From Nitratidesulfovibrio sp. SRB-5 (lineage in GTDB: Bacteria; Desulfobacterota; Desulfovibrionia; Desulfovibrionales; Desulfovibrionaceae): DNA of 64,000 bases. This document shows, one piece after another, positions 43,737 through 52,650 of the stretch (positions within the stretch are counted from its first letter, which is position 1; every line of letters starts with the position of its first letter). The notes beneath the pieces are model-generated. The model saw only the letters and a list, made by a program, of their open reading frames with translations, was not told where the DNA came from and made no database searches. Location: positions 1,390,631 through 1,454,630 of the forward strand of contig NZ_JAIOTY010000002.1 in assembly GCF_019931275.1 (NCBI RefSeq), written 5' to 3'. Position numbers and translations under genes: made by a program.

Positions 43737-44893
43737 ACGTCGTCCTTGTCCTTGCCGCAGACACGATGCTTGCCCGCGTCATTTGCAGGGCCCTGCACCG
43801 CAGGGGATTCGAGGTGCTGGTGGCCGCCACCTCGGAGTGGCCCATCTGCGCCTATTCCAGGTACGCGCGCCGTACCTTTGTGCATGCGGACCCCACCCTG
43901 GACGAGGACGGGTTTATCGACGACCTGCGGCGCATTTGCGAGGAAAACCGGGTTTCCGTGCTGCTTCCGGTGCTGGGCGAGGCGGCGGTCATCGCGCGGC
44001 ACCGCCACCGCCTGGGTTCCGATGTGCGGCTGCTGCTGGGCGACGCCGATACGCTGGCCATCTTCGCGGACAAATACCGCACCTACGGGGTGGCGCGCGA
44101 GGCGGGCGTGCTGGTGCCCGAATACCGGGCGGTGGCGGACCTTGCGGACGACCCGGCGGCGCTGGCTGCCTTTCCCTGCCCGTGCCTTGCCAAGCCGGTA
44201 TGGGGATGGGGCGGGTACGGCATGCACGAGTGCGCCGACGCGCGGGCCTTGGCCGCGCTGGTCGCGGACATGCCCGAAACGACGCGCGAAGGCTATTTCG
44301 TGCAGCGCAGGATGGCGGGCGACGTCGTGTGCGTGGCCATGTTGTGCGACGCGGGCAGGGTGCACGCCAGCGACACCTTTCGCATCGTCGCTTCGTATCC
44401 GGGCAGGCACGGGCAATCCACGGTACGGGAGACGGTTCGGTGCGACGCCGCCGTCGAGTCCCTGCGCGGGCTGCTGGAGCATGTGCGGTGGTCGGGGCCG
44501 TGCCAGGCGGACTTCATCGTCGATCCGGCAACGGGCGCGCCCTATCTGATCGATATCAACGCGCGCTACTGGAATTCGCTGGTCCAGAGCACGGCGCGGG
44601 GCATAGATTTCCCCTCCTTGCATTGCATGCTGGCCCTGGGAGAGGAATGCGCGGACGCGGAACCGACCGCCGCCGGGGTGACCACCGCATGGCTCAGCCG
44701 GGCCTTGCGGGGCGATCCGGCCCTGGTGTTGCGACGGATGTTTGCCCGTGGCGGCGGGCTGGCGGGCAGGGGTATCGCCGCCTGCGACGACTGGGATGTG
44801 CATGATCCGTTGCCGTTTTTCGTGTGGCCCGTGCGAAACGTGTTGCGCAACATCATGGTGCGACTGGCCGCGCGGCGCGGCAATGCCGCCTGA
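43733..44893 (+). CDS. ATP-grasp ligase, carbamoyl-phosphate-synthase-like (paralogue 2)
   Basis: ATP-grasp enzyme of 386 residues, homologous to the one at 40326-41507. The N-terminal domain is VLVLAADTMLARVICRALHRRG. Grasp elements are CPCLAKPVWGWGGYGM (about 148-163), GPCQADFIVDPATGAPYLID (about 252-271) and INARYWNSLVQS. Both keep the metal and ATP residues, so both are likely active but perhaps on different substrates. It overlaps the preceding gene by four bases and is followed, after 17 bases, by the PLP decarboxylase. This pairing recalls small amide-forming biosynthetic sets. Confidence 0.82.
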   Translation: MNVVLVLAADTMLARVICRALHRRGFEVLVAATSEWPICAYSRYARRTFVHADPTLDEDGFIDDLRRICEENRVSVLLPVLGEAAVIARHRHRLGSDVRLLLGDADTLAIFADKYRTYGVAREAGVLVPEYRAVADLADDPAALAAFPCPCLAKPVWGWGGYGMHECADARALAALVADMPETTREGYFVQRRMAGDVVCVAMLCDAGRVHASDTFRIVASYPGRHGQSTVRETVRCDAAVESLRGLLEHVRWSGPCQADFIVDPATGAPYLIDINARYWNSLVQSTARGIDFPSLHCMLALGEECADAEPTAAGVTTAWLSRALRGDPALVLRRMFARGGGLAGRGIAACDDWDVHDPLPFFVWPVRNVLRNIMVRLAARRGNAA

Positions 44894-44910
44894 AGCAAGG
44901 GGGTATGGAC

Positions 44911-46335
44911 ATGTCGGTTCTTGGTGGCATTGGCGGCGTGCTGCGGCGCTATTCCTGCCTGCGGCAGAAACGCCAGGGCAAGCCCCCGTTGTCCTTGTGG
45001 GATGTCACGGACGAGGGGGGTGTGCTGGCCGTTGGCGGCATGCCGTGCACACGCCTTGCGCGTGATTACGGCACCCCGCTTCTTGTGGTCGATGCGGCGG
45101 CCCTGCGGCGGCGGGTGCAGGACGTGCAAGCCGCGCTGGACGAGGTGCTGCCCGGCGCCATGCTGGCCTATTCGTACAAGACCAACTGCATTCCCGGCAT
45201 CCTGCGCATGCTCCACGACGCCGGGGTGGGGGCCGAGGTCATTTCTCCCTACGAGTACTGGCTGTCCGAAAGTCTGGGCGTGGACGGCGGGCAGGTGGTC
45301 TACAACGGTGTGGACAAGTCGCGCGAAAGCATTGCCAGGGCCGTGGCGCGGGGAACGCTCGTCAACATAGACAGCCGGGACGAGATCGACGTGGTGCTTG
45401 CCGAAGCCCGCGAACAGCGCCGCACTGCGCGGGTGGGGCTGCGCCTTGCCCTTAACCGCAGCGCCCAGTTCGGCCTGGACCCCGAAGGGGACGACCTGGC
45501 CCACGTGGTGCGCAACTGCCTTGACGCACCGGGCCATGCAGACCTTGTGGCCCTGCATTTCAACGTTACCAGCAACGCCAGGCACAGCGGCTATCATGCC
45601 CGCTGCCTGTCGCGCGCGCTGGACGTGATGTCGTGGCTCGCCAGGGAACACGAGGTGCGGATCCGCCTGCTTGACGTGGGCGGGGGCTTCGGCGTGGAGA
45701 CGAGCAAGAACATGTCCGGTGCGGAATACGGCCTGTACCGCCTGTTTGGCGTGCAGCCGGGGGCGGCGTGGATGGACCCGTTCCAGGATTTTCGCCTTTA
45801 CCTGCGCGACCTGGCGGACACGTTGCGGGCCTTCTGCGCCCGAAACGACCTGCCGGTGCCCGTCGTCTGCATTGAACCGGGCAGGCTGCTTACCAGCAAG
45901 GCCGAGTTGCTGCTGACGCAGGTCAAGGCCGTAAAGGAACGACCGGGGGCGGAGCCCTTTGCCATAACCGACGCAGGCAGGCTGTCACAGGCATTTCCCT
46001 GCGACTTCGAATGGCATGAGGCGTTTCTGGCCAGCGACCTGCGCAGGCCGCCGTCGCGGCCGTATACGGTCACCGGCAGGGTATGCACGAGATCGGACTG
46101 GCTCTACAGGGGCAAGCTGCTGCCCGAACTCGCCACCGGCGACGTGCTGGCGGTGATGGATGCAGGGGCCTACTTTTCGTCCTACGCCATGAATTTTGCC
46201 TTTCCCCGGGCTGCGGTGGTTGCCGTGGAGGACGGAAGGGCGCGGGTGCTGCGGCGGCGCGAGGACTTCCGGCATCTCGTGGGAATGGACGATGTCGTGC
46301 TGGCGGACGTTACCTGGGACGGAGGCGAGCGATGA
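44911..46335 (+). CDS. Fold-type III PLP decarboxylase (diaminopimelate/ornithine decarboxylase-like)
   Basis: Amino-acid decarboxylase of 474 residues. The Schiff-base lysine is K90 in YSYKTN; the phosphate loop is DVGGGFGVET (about 254-263). The EPGRLLTSKAELLLTQV and DAGAYFSSYAMNF segments form the barrel-C-terminal active site. It resembles PLP decarboxylases known from exosortase A loci. It may make a diamine or an amino-acid-derived building block for the ATP-grasp ligases. ATG 44911 is eight bases after AAGGGG; ATG 44905 is too close to it, and an upstream open frame overlaps the preceding gene. Confidence 0.85.
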   Translation: MSVLGGIGGVLRRYSCLRQKRQGKPPLSLWDVTDEGGVLAVGGMPCTRLARDYGTPLLVVDAAALRRRVQDVQAALDEVLPGAMLAYSYKTNCIPGILRMLHDAGVGAEVISPYEYWLSESLGVDGGQVVYNGVDKSRESIARAVARGTLVNIDSRDEIDVVLAEAREQRRTARVGLRLALNRSAQFGLDPEGDDLAHVVRNCLDAPGHADLVALHFNVTSNARHSGYHARCLSRALDVMSWLAREHEVRIRLLDVGGGFGVETSKNMSGAEYGLYRLFGVQPGAAWMDPFQDFRLYLRDLADTLRAFCARNDLPVPVVCIEPGRLLTSKAELLLTQVKAVKERPGAEPFAITDAGRLSQAFPCDFEWHEAFLASDLRRPPSRPYTVTGRVCTRSDWLYRGKLLPELATGDVLAVMDAGAYFSSYAMNFAFPRAAVVAVEDGRARVLRRREDFRHLVGMDDVVLADVTWDGGER

Positions 46336-47330
46336 GCCTGCGCATGGTGCCATGCGGACCGGACCGTTACGGGGAATGGGATCGCTTCCGCGAGGAACAT
46401 CCCGCCTGTCCCCTGTTTCATTCACGGCCGTGGCTGAACCTGCTGGCCCGGCACCAGGACGCCCGGCTGGACATGTACCTGATGGAGGACACGCAGGGGG
46501 TTGCGGGCATCTTCCCGGTCTTCAGCCGCAATTACGTGGTGCTCAGGGTGTTCTCGTCGCCCTACGTGGTCACCGATACGCCGTATCTCGGGCCCCTGGT
46601 CCGCGCGGACGTGCCCTGCGGGGACCTGTGGTCGACACTGCTCGCCCATGCCCGGAGCGGGGGCATGGACTTTCTGCGCATGTTCACCCGGGTGGGGGTT
46701 CCCCTGCCGGATATCGAACCCGGCGTGGCCAGCGTGCAGCGGAAAACCACCCACGTCCTCGATTTGGCCCTGGGCGAGGACGCCATCTGGGAAGGCATGG
46801 AAGGACGTTGCCGGACGGCTGTGCGCAAGGCGCTGAAGGACGGCGTGACCGTGGGCGAGGCTGTCGGTGACGGGTTCATCGACAGGTACGTGGACATGCT
46901 GGAGGGCGTCTACGCAAGGCAGGGCCTTGCCTCGCCCAATGCCCGGCCATTCTACCGCGAAATGTGGAGCATGTTCGGGGAGCGCGAAATCATCGGGCTG
47001 ATGGCGGTTCATGAGGGAAGGGACATAGCCGGGGCGCTGTTCGTCATGGACCCGCACGACGCGTACTACATAAGCGGCGCTTCGGTGGCCGACGCCGGGC
47101 GGGTTTCGCCCAACAACATCCTGCAATGGGAGGCCATCCGGCTTGCCATGGCCAGGGGCGTGGACAGGTATGACTTCGTGGGGTCGGACATTCCGAGAAT
47201 CGCCAAGTTCAAGCAGAGTTTCGGCGGCATGCTGCATGAGTACTGGTGCATCGAGGCGGCTCCTTCCCGTTTGGCCAGGCTCATGCGGGAGGCCTATCCG
47301 TGGCTCAAGCGGCGGCTTGGCCGGGTCTGA
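46332..47330 (+). CDS. FemAB/GNAT-family acyl- or aminoacyl-transferase
   Basis: Protein of 332 residues with a FemAB-like double GNAT fold: SRPWLNLL near the N-terminus, WEGMEGRCRTAVRKALKDG (about 156-174) and YDFVGSDIPRIAKFKQSFGG (about 280-299). It is distantly related to the protein at 22307-23353, so the locus carries two FemAB-type transferases. It overlaps the decarboxylase stop by four bases, which suggests it uses or presents that enzyme's product. Exact donor unknown. Confidence 0.78.
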   Translation: MSLRMVPCGPDRYGEWDRFREEHPACPLFHSRPWLNLLARHQDARLDMYLMEDTQGVAGIFPVFSRNYVVLRVFSSPYVVTDTPYLGPLVRADVPCGDLWSTLLAHARSGGMDFLRMFTRVGVPLPDIEPGVASVQRKTTHVLDLALGEDAIWEGMEGRCRTAVRKALKDGVTVGEAVGDGFIDRYVDMLEGVYARQGLASPNARPFYREMWSMFGEREIIGLMAVHEGRDIAGALFVMDPHDAYYISGASVADAGRVSPNNILQWEAIRLAMARGVDRYDFVGSDIPRIAKFKQSFGGMLHEYWCIEAAPSRLARLMREAYPWLKRRLGRV

Positions 47331-47391
47331 CCGCGATAATGGAAGGCAGGCCCGGAGAGCGGGGCGCATGCCCGCGATTGGAGGCGGCTGC

Positions 47392-48687
47392 ATGATCGGC
47401 TATGCGCGCATGATGCTTCACAAGTTGACCAGCAACGGATGCCACGCGCGGATGCGCGAACATCTGGCGCTGGAACGCCTGCCGCACGATGAACTGCGGC
47501 AGAGGCAGTTCTGGCTTGCGGCAACCTTCCTGAAGCATGCGTATGAAACGGTTCCCTATTACAGGGACGTCATGGACGCATTGGGCCTGCGGCCAGAACA
47601 CGTGCGCAGCTTTGCGGAATACAGCAAGCTGCCCGTGCTGACGCGGGAAGTGATGCGGGAACGCAAGGCTGACCTTGTTTCCTCGGCCATGCCGCGCAAG
47701 GTGGTTGCCGCACTGCGCGGCATGGCCGAGGGATGCGTTCCTGCGCAGGTGCCGCGAGACAAGGCCGCCCGCGATGAAACACAGGCCAACTGGTTGCTTT
47801 GCCTCACGTTCGCGGGGTGGACCCTGGCTGACATGGTGGTCAGGCTGTACACTTCTTCGGGCGCGGAGGGGGGCAGCCTGATGCAGCCGGGGGTGCGCGA
47901 ATGGCTGGCCGGTACCCTTTCGGTGGATGTTCGCACGCACAGGCCTGAAGACATGGCCAAGTGGGTGCGCGCCATACGCCGTTGCGGCAAGTCCTACCTG
48001 CTCGGCAATGCGTGGGTGATGTCCGACATGGCGGACTACCTGGACAGGGTCGGAACCCGCCTTGGCAATGTGCGCGGAGCGGTCACCCCCGGGGGGAGGG
48101 CAAGCGCGGAGCAGCGCCAGCGCATCGAGGCCTCTTTCGGCTGCGTCGTGCACGACCTGTACGGGTGTTCCGAAGTCCCGTGCATCGCCATGGAGTGCAC
48201 GGAAGGCAACCTGCACCTGCTGGCGCATTCCGCGTATGTGGAATTCGAGCCGGACCCGTGGTGTGGCGCTCCTTACGTGCTTGTCACGGACATCAACAAC
48301 AAGGCGATGCCGGTGATCCGTTTCGCCACGGGAGACCGTGGCGTGCCGGTCGACGGGGATTGCGGGTGTGGGCGGGGCTTCCCGCTGATGCGCATGGTGG
48401 CTGCGGCGGAAACATGGTTCCTGACGGCAGAGGGGCGTTACTTGCCTGGCGGCGATTTTGCGCCGCAGGTCGCCCGGTTGTGCGGCGGAGCGGACGTACG
48501 GCTGCGGCAATGTGCACCCGGCGAGGTCCGGGTTCTTGTGACAACCGGAGACGCCGCGGCCATGGAACGGGTGGAGGGATTCTGCAGGCAAGCCGAAGGA
48601 TCGGCGTATCCCGGGCTCTCGTTCAGCGTTGCACGTGGCGATGACCGGATGGACGCGCCCGTGGCCGGTGGGCCCGCACAGAACTGA
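47392..48687 (+). CDS. CapK/PaaK-like adenylate-forming enzyme
   Basis: ANL-superfamily-like protein of 431 residues. Recognisable parts are HAYETVPYYRDVMDALGL (about 45-62), the Ser/Gly-rich phosphate loop YTSSGAEGG (about 149-157), YGCSEVPCIAMEC (about 261-273) and the ATGDRG motif (about 318-323). It resembles phenylacetate-CoA-ligase-like CapK proteins of capsule loci, whose substrate is unknown. It could activate an acid for the FemAB-type transferase encoded upstream. ATG 47392 follows GGAGG with an eleven-base spacing. It has 61 bases of space from the FemAB gene and 136 before prsK. Confidence 0.78.
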   Translation: MIGYARMMLHKLTSNGCHARMREHLALERLPHDELRQRQFWLAATFLKHAYETVPYYRDVMDALGLRPEHVRSFAEYSKLPVLTREVMRERKADLVSSAMPRKVVAALRGMAEGCVPAQVPRDKAARDETQANWLLCLTFAGWTLADMVVRLYTSSGAEGGSLMQPGVREWLAGTLSVDVRTHRPEDMAKWVRAIRRCGKSYLLGNAWVMSDMADYLDRVGTRLGNVRGAVTPGGRASAEQRQRIEASFGCVVHDLYGCSEVPCIAMECTEGNLHLLAHSAYVEFEPDPWCGAPYVLVTDINNKAMPVIRFATGDRGVPVDGDCGCGRGFPLMRMVAAAETWFLTAEGRYLPGGDFAPQVARLCGGADVRLRQCAPGEVRVLVTTGDAAAMERVEGFCRQAEGSAYPGLSFSVARGDDRMDAPVAGGPAQN

Positions 48688-48823
48688 AATGCCGCCCGGT
48701 GGAATTTCCCGGCGTCGGCGCGGGGCCGGGGCTTGATGTTCTGCCGCGCGACGGAGAGCGGAACGTGTTCCGTAAGGGGGGCGCCTGTCCGCATGGTGCT
48801 TCGGCCAGGATAAAGAGGGCAGC
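48688..48823 (+). promoter_or_regulatory. prsK leader with a small palindrome
   Basis: The gap has no gene. CGGAAC-GT-GTTCCG (48759-48772) is a 14-base perfect inverted repeat about 50 bases before the prsK start. Its role is unknown; no sigma-54 match is seen here. Confidence 0.3.
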
Positions 48824-50884
48824 ATGGTAATTGCTCTGGCGGGAATTGCGCTGATGCTGGCGGTGGTGATCACGGGCCGCGCTTTTTGCGAGCCGGGCCG
48901 GGTGGCCTTGTGTCGCGTTCCGGCGCCACTGGTCACGGCAGCGCTGGTGGCCTGTGAAAGCCACCTTGCCGTGGCGACCGACCTGCCGGACTGGCTCCTG
49001 CCGTTGGTGCTGCTGTTGCAGGCCCTGCTTGCGCCGGCGTGGACCGTCTTCGCATTGTGCTACGGTCGGGAATGTTCGTGGCGCATGCTGCCCCGCAGCG
49101 GCAAGGTCTTGCTTGCCCTGGCTCTTTCCCCCCTGCTCACGACCCTGTTCACGAGTCCGGGGGATATGTTCTACCTTGCCGATTTCACCGCGGAACGGGT
49201 GCTCTATCTCGAACCGTACGCGTTCTTCTTCTATGTGCAACTCCTGCTGTGTCTGTTGCTTTCCGCAGGCATTCTGGAAAGCACCCTGCGCAGCAGCAGG
49301 CACAGTGAACGCTGGCGCATCAAGCTCGCACTCGTTGGTGCGGGTGTCGTATTGGCCGCCTTGTGCCTGCAATACGGGCAGGGACTGGTCGTGCGCACGC
49401 TGGATTTCGGCTACACGGGGTTGCGCAACAGCGCCGTAGTGCTCGGATTCGGGCTTTTTCTCTATGCCGAGGCGCGCCGGGGAAGCGACAAGGTATACAT
49501 CACCCGCAGGCTGGCCTTCCGGTCGATTGTCGCTGTCATCGCTGGCGGCTACCTTTTGGGGCTGGGGGTGCTGCGCGAAGGAATGCGGCTGATGGGGCCG
49601 GGGTTCGAGCGGCATTTCGCCCTTGCCATCGCCTTCGTCATCAGCCTGGCTGTCCTGCTCACCCTGCTGTCCGAGCATCTGCGCAGGCGCTTCAGCATCT
49701 GGATGCACCGGACGTTCTACAACGAAAAGTACGACTACCGAACGCAGTGGATCAATTTCACGGACATGCTGTCGCATGCACGGGGTACGAAAGAGTTCAT
49801 CAACGTGCTGCTCGTAGGTCTGTGCGACGCCTTCGGCTTCGTGGGCGGGGCATTCATTCCGGCCGACCTTGAACATCCCGGCGGCATGAGGGATGGCGTG
49901 CTCTACGAGATGGAGCCGCTGCCCGTGCTGCCCGCCACCAGCTTTGCCGCGCTGTTCGAGCGGGAGGGTGGGCCGTGTCCGGTTGGCGACGTTGCGGAAA
50001 GCGTGCCCGCCGAGGCCTTCGAGGCGCTGTGCAGCGCCGGGGTAAGTGTCGTGCTGCCGGTCCGTACCGTGGAGGGCAGCGAGGGGATCGTGCTGTTGGC
50101 CCGCCCCATCGACACGCATGAGGAACACGACATCGAGGACTTCGAACTGCTGGAGGCCATGGGGCGGCAGATAGCCTTGTGCGTCCGCAGTTTTCGACTT
50201 GGCGACGAACTGGCCGTGGCGCGGGAGATGGAGGTGCTTGGCCGGTTTGCGGCGCTGGTCATGCATGACCTCAAGAACCAAGTCTACGCGTTGTCGCTTT
50301 TGGTCGACAATGCGCGGGAATACATCGGTGAACCGGATTTTCAGCGTGATCTAGTGGAAACGTTGACCAACAGCGTTGCCAACATGCGCACTCTCATCTC
50401 CCAGCTGACGCGGCTGCCGGGGCGCGAGAGTCTGCAGATGGAGGAAGTGGACCTGATGGAACTGGCCCGGTCTGCATGCGGCCAACTGCCCAATGCCGAC
50501 ATACAGTTCATGGGCACCGGAGTGCGGGTGCGGGTTGATGCCGAACAGGTGGCCAAGGTCTTCGTCAATCTGTGCCTCAACGCCATCGAGGCGGGCGGAA
50601 ACAAGCGGGTGGCCGTGCATGTGGGTGATGACGGCAGGCCTTTCTTCCATGTGGTGGACTCTGCTGGCGGCATTGACCCGGCCCTGCTCCGCGATGGCCT
50701 GTTCAAGCCGTTTCGCACGACCAAGGCGCGGGGCATGGGCATCGGTTTGTATCATTGCCGGAAGATCATCGAGGCGCATGGCGGCACGATCAGTGCGGAA
50801 TCGCATCCCGGCAAGGGCACCACGTTTACCGTCCGGTTCGATGCCGCTGCGGTGGGGGAAGCGGCGGCAGACGCCAAGGCGTGA
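48824..50884 (+). CDS. prsK: PEP-CTERM/exosortase system histidine kinase PrsK
   Basis: Membrane sensor kinase of 686 residues. About eight N-terminal helices (to residue 295) form a large sensor region. A GAF-like domain follows (about 305-460), then the H-box ALVMHDLKNQ with His481. The HATPase domain has NLCLNAIEA (N box, about 585-593) and G boxes near GMGIGLYHC and GKGTTF. It should phosphorylate PrsR (36545-37906). The signal is unknown. It lies about 11 kb after prsR, which is unusual because these two genes are commonly neighbours. The last gene of the strictly packed run. Confidence 0.92.
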   Translation: MVIALAGIALMLAVVITGRAFCEPGRVALCRVPAPLVTAALVACESHLAVATDLPDWLLPLVLLLQALLAPAWTVFALCYGRECSWRMLPRSGKVLLALALSPLLTTLFTSPGDMFYLADFTAERVLYLEPYAFFFYVQLLLCLLLSAGILESTLRSSRHSERWRIKLALVGAGVVLAALCLQYGQGLVVRTLDFGYTGLRNSAVVLGFGLFLYAEARRGSDKVYITRRLAFRSIVAVIAGGYLLGLGVLREGMRLMGPGFERHFALAIAFVISLAVLLTLLSEHLRRRFSIWMHRTFYNEKYDYRTQWINFTDMLSHARGTKEFINVLLVGLCDAFGFVGGAFIPADLEHPGGMRDGVLYEMEPLPVLPATSFAALFEREGGPCPVGDVAESVPAEAFEALCSAGVSVVLPVRTVEGSEGIVLLARPIDTHEEHDIEDFELLEAMGRQIALCVRSFRLGDELAVAREMEVLGRFAALVMHDLKNQVYALSLLVDNAREYIGEPDFQRDLVETLTNSVANMRTLISQLTRLPGRESLQMEEVDLMELARSACGQLPNADIQFMGTGVRVRVDAEQVAKVFVNLCLNAIEAGGNKRVAVHVGDDGRPFFHVVDSAGGIDPALLRDGLFKPFRTTKARGMGIGLYHCRKIIEAHGGTISAESHPGKGTTFTVRFDAAAVGEAAADAKA

Positions 50885-50944
50885 TGCGGTCCGAACGTGA
50901 TGCGGCCCGAACGTGAGGCGGTCAGGACGTGATGTGGCTGATGG
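50881..50944. repeat. 16-base tandem repeats after prsK
   Basis: Three 16-base units (50881-50896, 50897-50912, 50913-50928; first unit gtgatgcggtccgaac) and a weak fourth follow one another directly. The prsK stop codon lies in the first unit. The later units overlap possible GTG starts of the patatin gene, so unit number could change that start. Confidence 0.7.
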
Positions 50945-50969
50945 GCAAGATGCGGGAGGTGGAAAGGCG

Positions 50970-51935
50970 GTGTCGCTGTACTGCAATGTCGTGTTCAAGG
51001 GAGGGGGCATAAAGGGAGTGGCCTACGCAGGAGCATTGCGGGCTCTTGCCAGGCATGGTTTGCTGCGGGGAGTGCGCCGGGTGGCCGGGACATCGTCGGG
51101 AGCCATGGCTGCCGTCTTTCTCGCCCTTGGGGCCTCCCCTGATGAGATGGTGGACATTCTGTTGCGGACGCCGTTCCACAAGTTCATGGACGCCTCGCGC
51201 TGGGTGGGGGGCGACCTTCAAAGGCTGGTGCGCGATTTCGGATGGTTCAAGGGAGAGATGCTGGAACGTTGGGCCCGCGCGAACATCGCGGCATTGACCG
51301 GCAACCCGCACATGACGTTCGCCGGGCATCAGCGCATGGTCGAGGCTGATCCCGGCAGGTATCTGGAGCTCACCATCATCGGGGCCAATTTGTCGATTCA
51401 GACCCCCGAATTGTTCAATGCGGAACGAACACCCGAAGTCCCCATCCATGAGGCGCTGCGTGTCTCCATGAGCATCCCCCTGTTTTTCAAGGCTGTTCGT
51501 AATCACAAAGGGGAGTTGCTCGTGGATGGCAGCGTTGTCTGGAATTACCCGATATCGTTGTATGACAGGGTCAGATATGTAGTGCCAGGTGCCGCGCGCG
51601 AGGTGCATCCGGAAAGTCGGGATGAAGACGCCGTTGTGCTGAATCGTGAAACTCTTGGTTTGATGGTGGAAACGCGAAGTGCCAATGAGGGTATCGTTCG
51701 GGAAAGTGGTCAGATAACGGATTTCCGGACGTATTTGCGATCAATAATCGGTTTCATGACGGATAGCATGCACAGTGCATATCTGTCGGAAGCAGATTGG
51801 AAGCGTACGGCTTTGATCGATGCGCTTGGAATCCGTTCGACAGATTTTCATATAGGCAAAGACGTTGTGGAGAGTCTTATCTCCAGTGGTGATCGCTGTA
51901 TCGAGGCCTTCATTGCAAGTGGAAAACATTGCTGA
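50970..51935 (+). CDS. Patatin-like phospholipase
   Basis: Patatin-family lipid acyl hydrolase of 321 residues. The oxyanion loop is GGGIKG (11-16), the nucleophile Ser43 in GTSSG and the catalytic Asp186 in VDGS. It therefore has the complete Ser-Asp dyad. No signal peptide is visible, so it is likely cytosolic or, as for some patatins, secreted by other routes. The GTG at 50970 is chosen because GGAGG precedes it; several GTG codons further up lie in tandem repeats. Base composition falls toward the 3' end. It is outside the tightly packed run and may not belong to the EPS function. Confidence 0.85.
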   Translation: MSLYCNVVFKGGGIKGVAYAGALRALARHGLLRGVRRVAGTSSGAMAAVFLALGASPDEMVDILLRTPFHKFMDASRWVGGDLQRLVRDFGWFKGEMLERWARANIAALTGNPHMTFAGHQRMVEADPGRYLELTIIGANLSIQTPELFNAERTPEVPIHEALRVSMSIPLFFKAVRNHKGELLVDGSVVWNYPISLYDRVRYVVPGAAREVHPESRDEDAVVLNRETLGLMVETRSANEGIVRESGQITDFRTYLRSIIGFMTDSMHSAYLSEADWKRTALIDALGIRSTDFHIGKDVVESLISSGDRCIEAFIASGKHC

Positions 51936-52134
51936 AGGTTGTGTGGGTGTTCTGTCATGATGTAAGCAGGCAGTGTCAGCGCGGAGAAGGCGATTGATAA
52001 CAGATTTTATGCAGTGTTCTCATGTTGAAGTGTTTGATTCGTGCATATTGTTCGATATTTTCTGGTTTTCCATGGCAGGACTAATTTTGTTCTGCTTTGT
52101 AACACAAAGAGTCTTGTGAAGGTGGTGCTGCGAC

Positions 52135-52548
52135 ATGTGGAAAAAAAAGTTGCGCGTCGTTAAAAATTCCATGTGCTCAAGAGATGAAAGGCGAAATTCT
52201 GATAGAATTGAGCTCATGAGTCCCTTTGTCTGCACGGTCTGTTTCAGCGGAGGAGAAGGGATCATTGGCATTGTACGCAATATGGGTATGGGAGGCGTTC
52301 TTGTGGAATTTCAGACTGAGCTTGGGCTTTCCGAAATTTCCGAAGGGTGCCCATGCGTACTTACAGACATGATGCCGGAAAGCCTCCACGCACTGCATGA
52401 AGTTTCCGGGCGAGTCGAGTGGGTATACAGAAAATTTGTCGGGATTGCCTTGGAGCCAGCGCTTTTTTTGGATTTGGCCGCTGTCGCCGCCTTTTTAAAG
52501 CGCCTTCGCATCTCGTACAGAGAAATGCCCCCTTCGGAAGTATTCTAG
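52135..52548 (+). CDS. PilZ-domain protein (putative c-di-GMP receptor)
   Basis: Single-domain protein of 137 residues. RDERRNSDR (16-24) and NMGMGG (about 49-54) are the two PilZ binding motifs. FVGIALEP near residue 105 closes the barrel. It is AT-rich compared with the EPS genes. ATG 52135 has only a weak ribosome-binding site; ATG 52171 is an alternative. A strong terminator follows. It is the second PilZ protein of the region and may link c-di-GMP to polysaccharide or motility control. Confidence 0.78.
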   Translation: MWKKKLRVVKNSMCSRDERRNSDRIELMSPFVCTVCFSGGEGIIGIVRNMGMGGVLVEFQTELGLSEISEGCPCVLTDMMPESLHALHEVSGRVEWVYRKFVGIALEPALFLDLAAVAAFLKRLRISYREMPPSEVF

Positions 52549-52601
52549 GGCCATATGGATTCTTGTGGCGTCGGTTCAAAGCAGGTCACCATAATCAGCA
52601 G

Positions 52602-52650
52602 AACAAGAGGCTTGCAAGAAACACCTTGTAAGCCTCTTGTTGTGTTTTTC
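52602..52650 (+). terminator. Strong Rho-independent terminator after the PilZ gene
   Basis: A 17-base stem (52602-52618 and 52625-52641, one G-U pair) with loop AAACAC is followed by GTGTTTTT. Confidence 0.92.
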
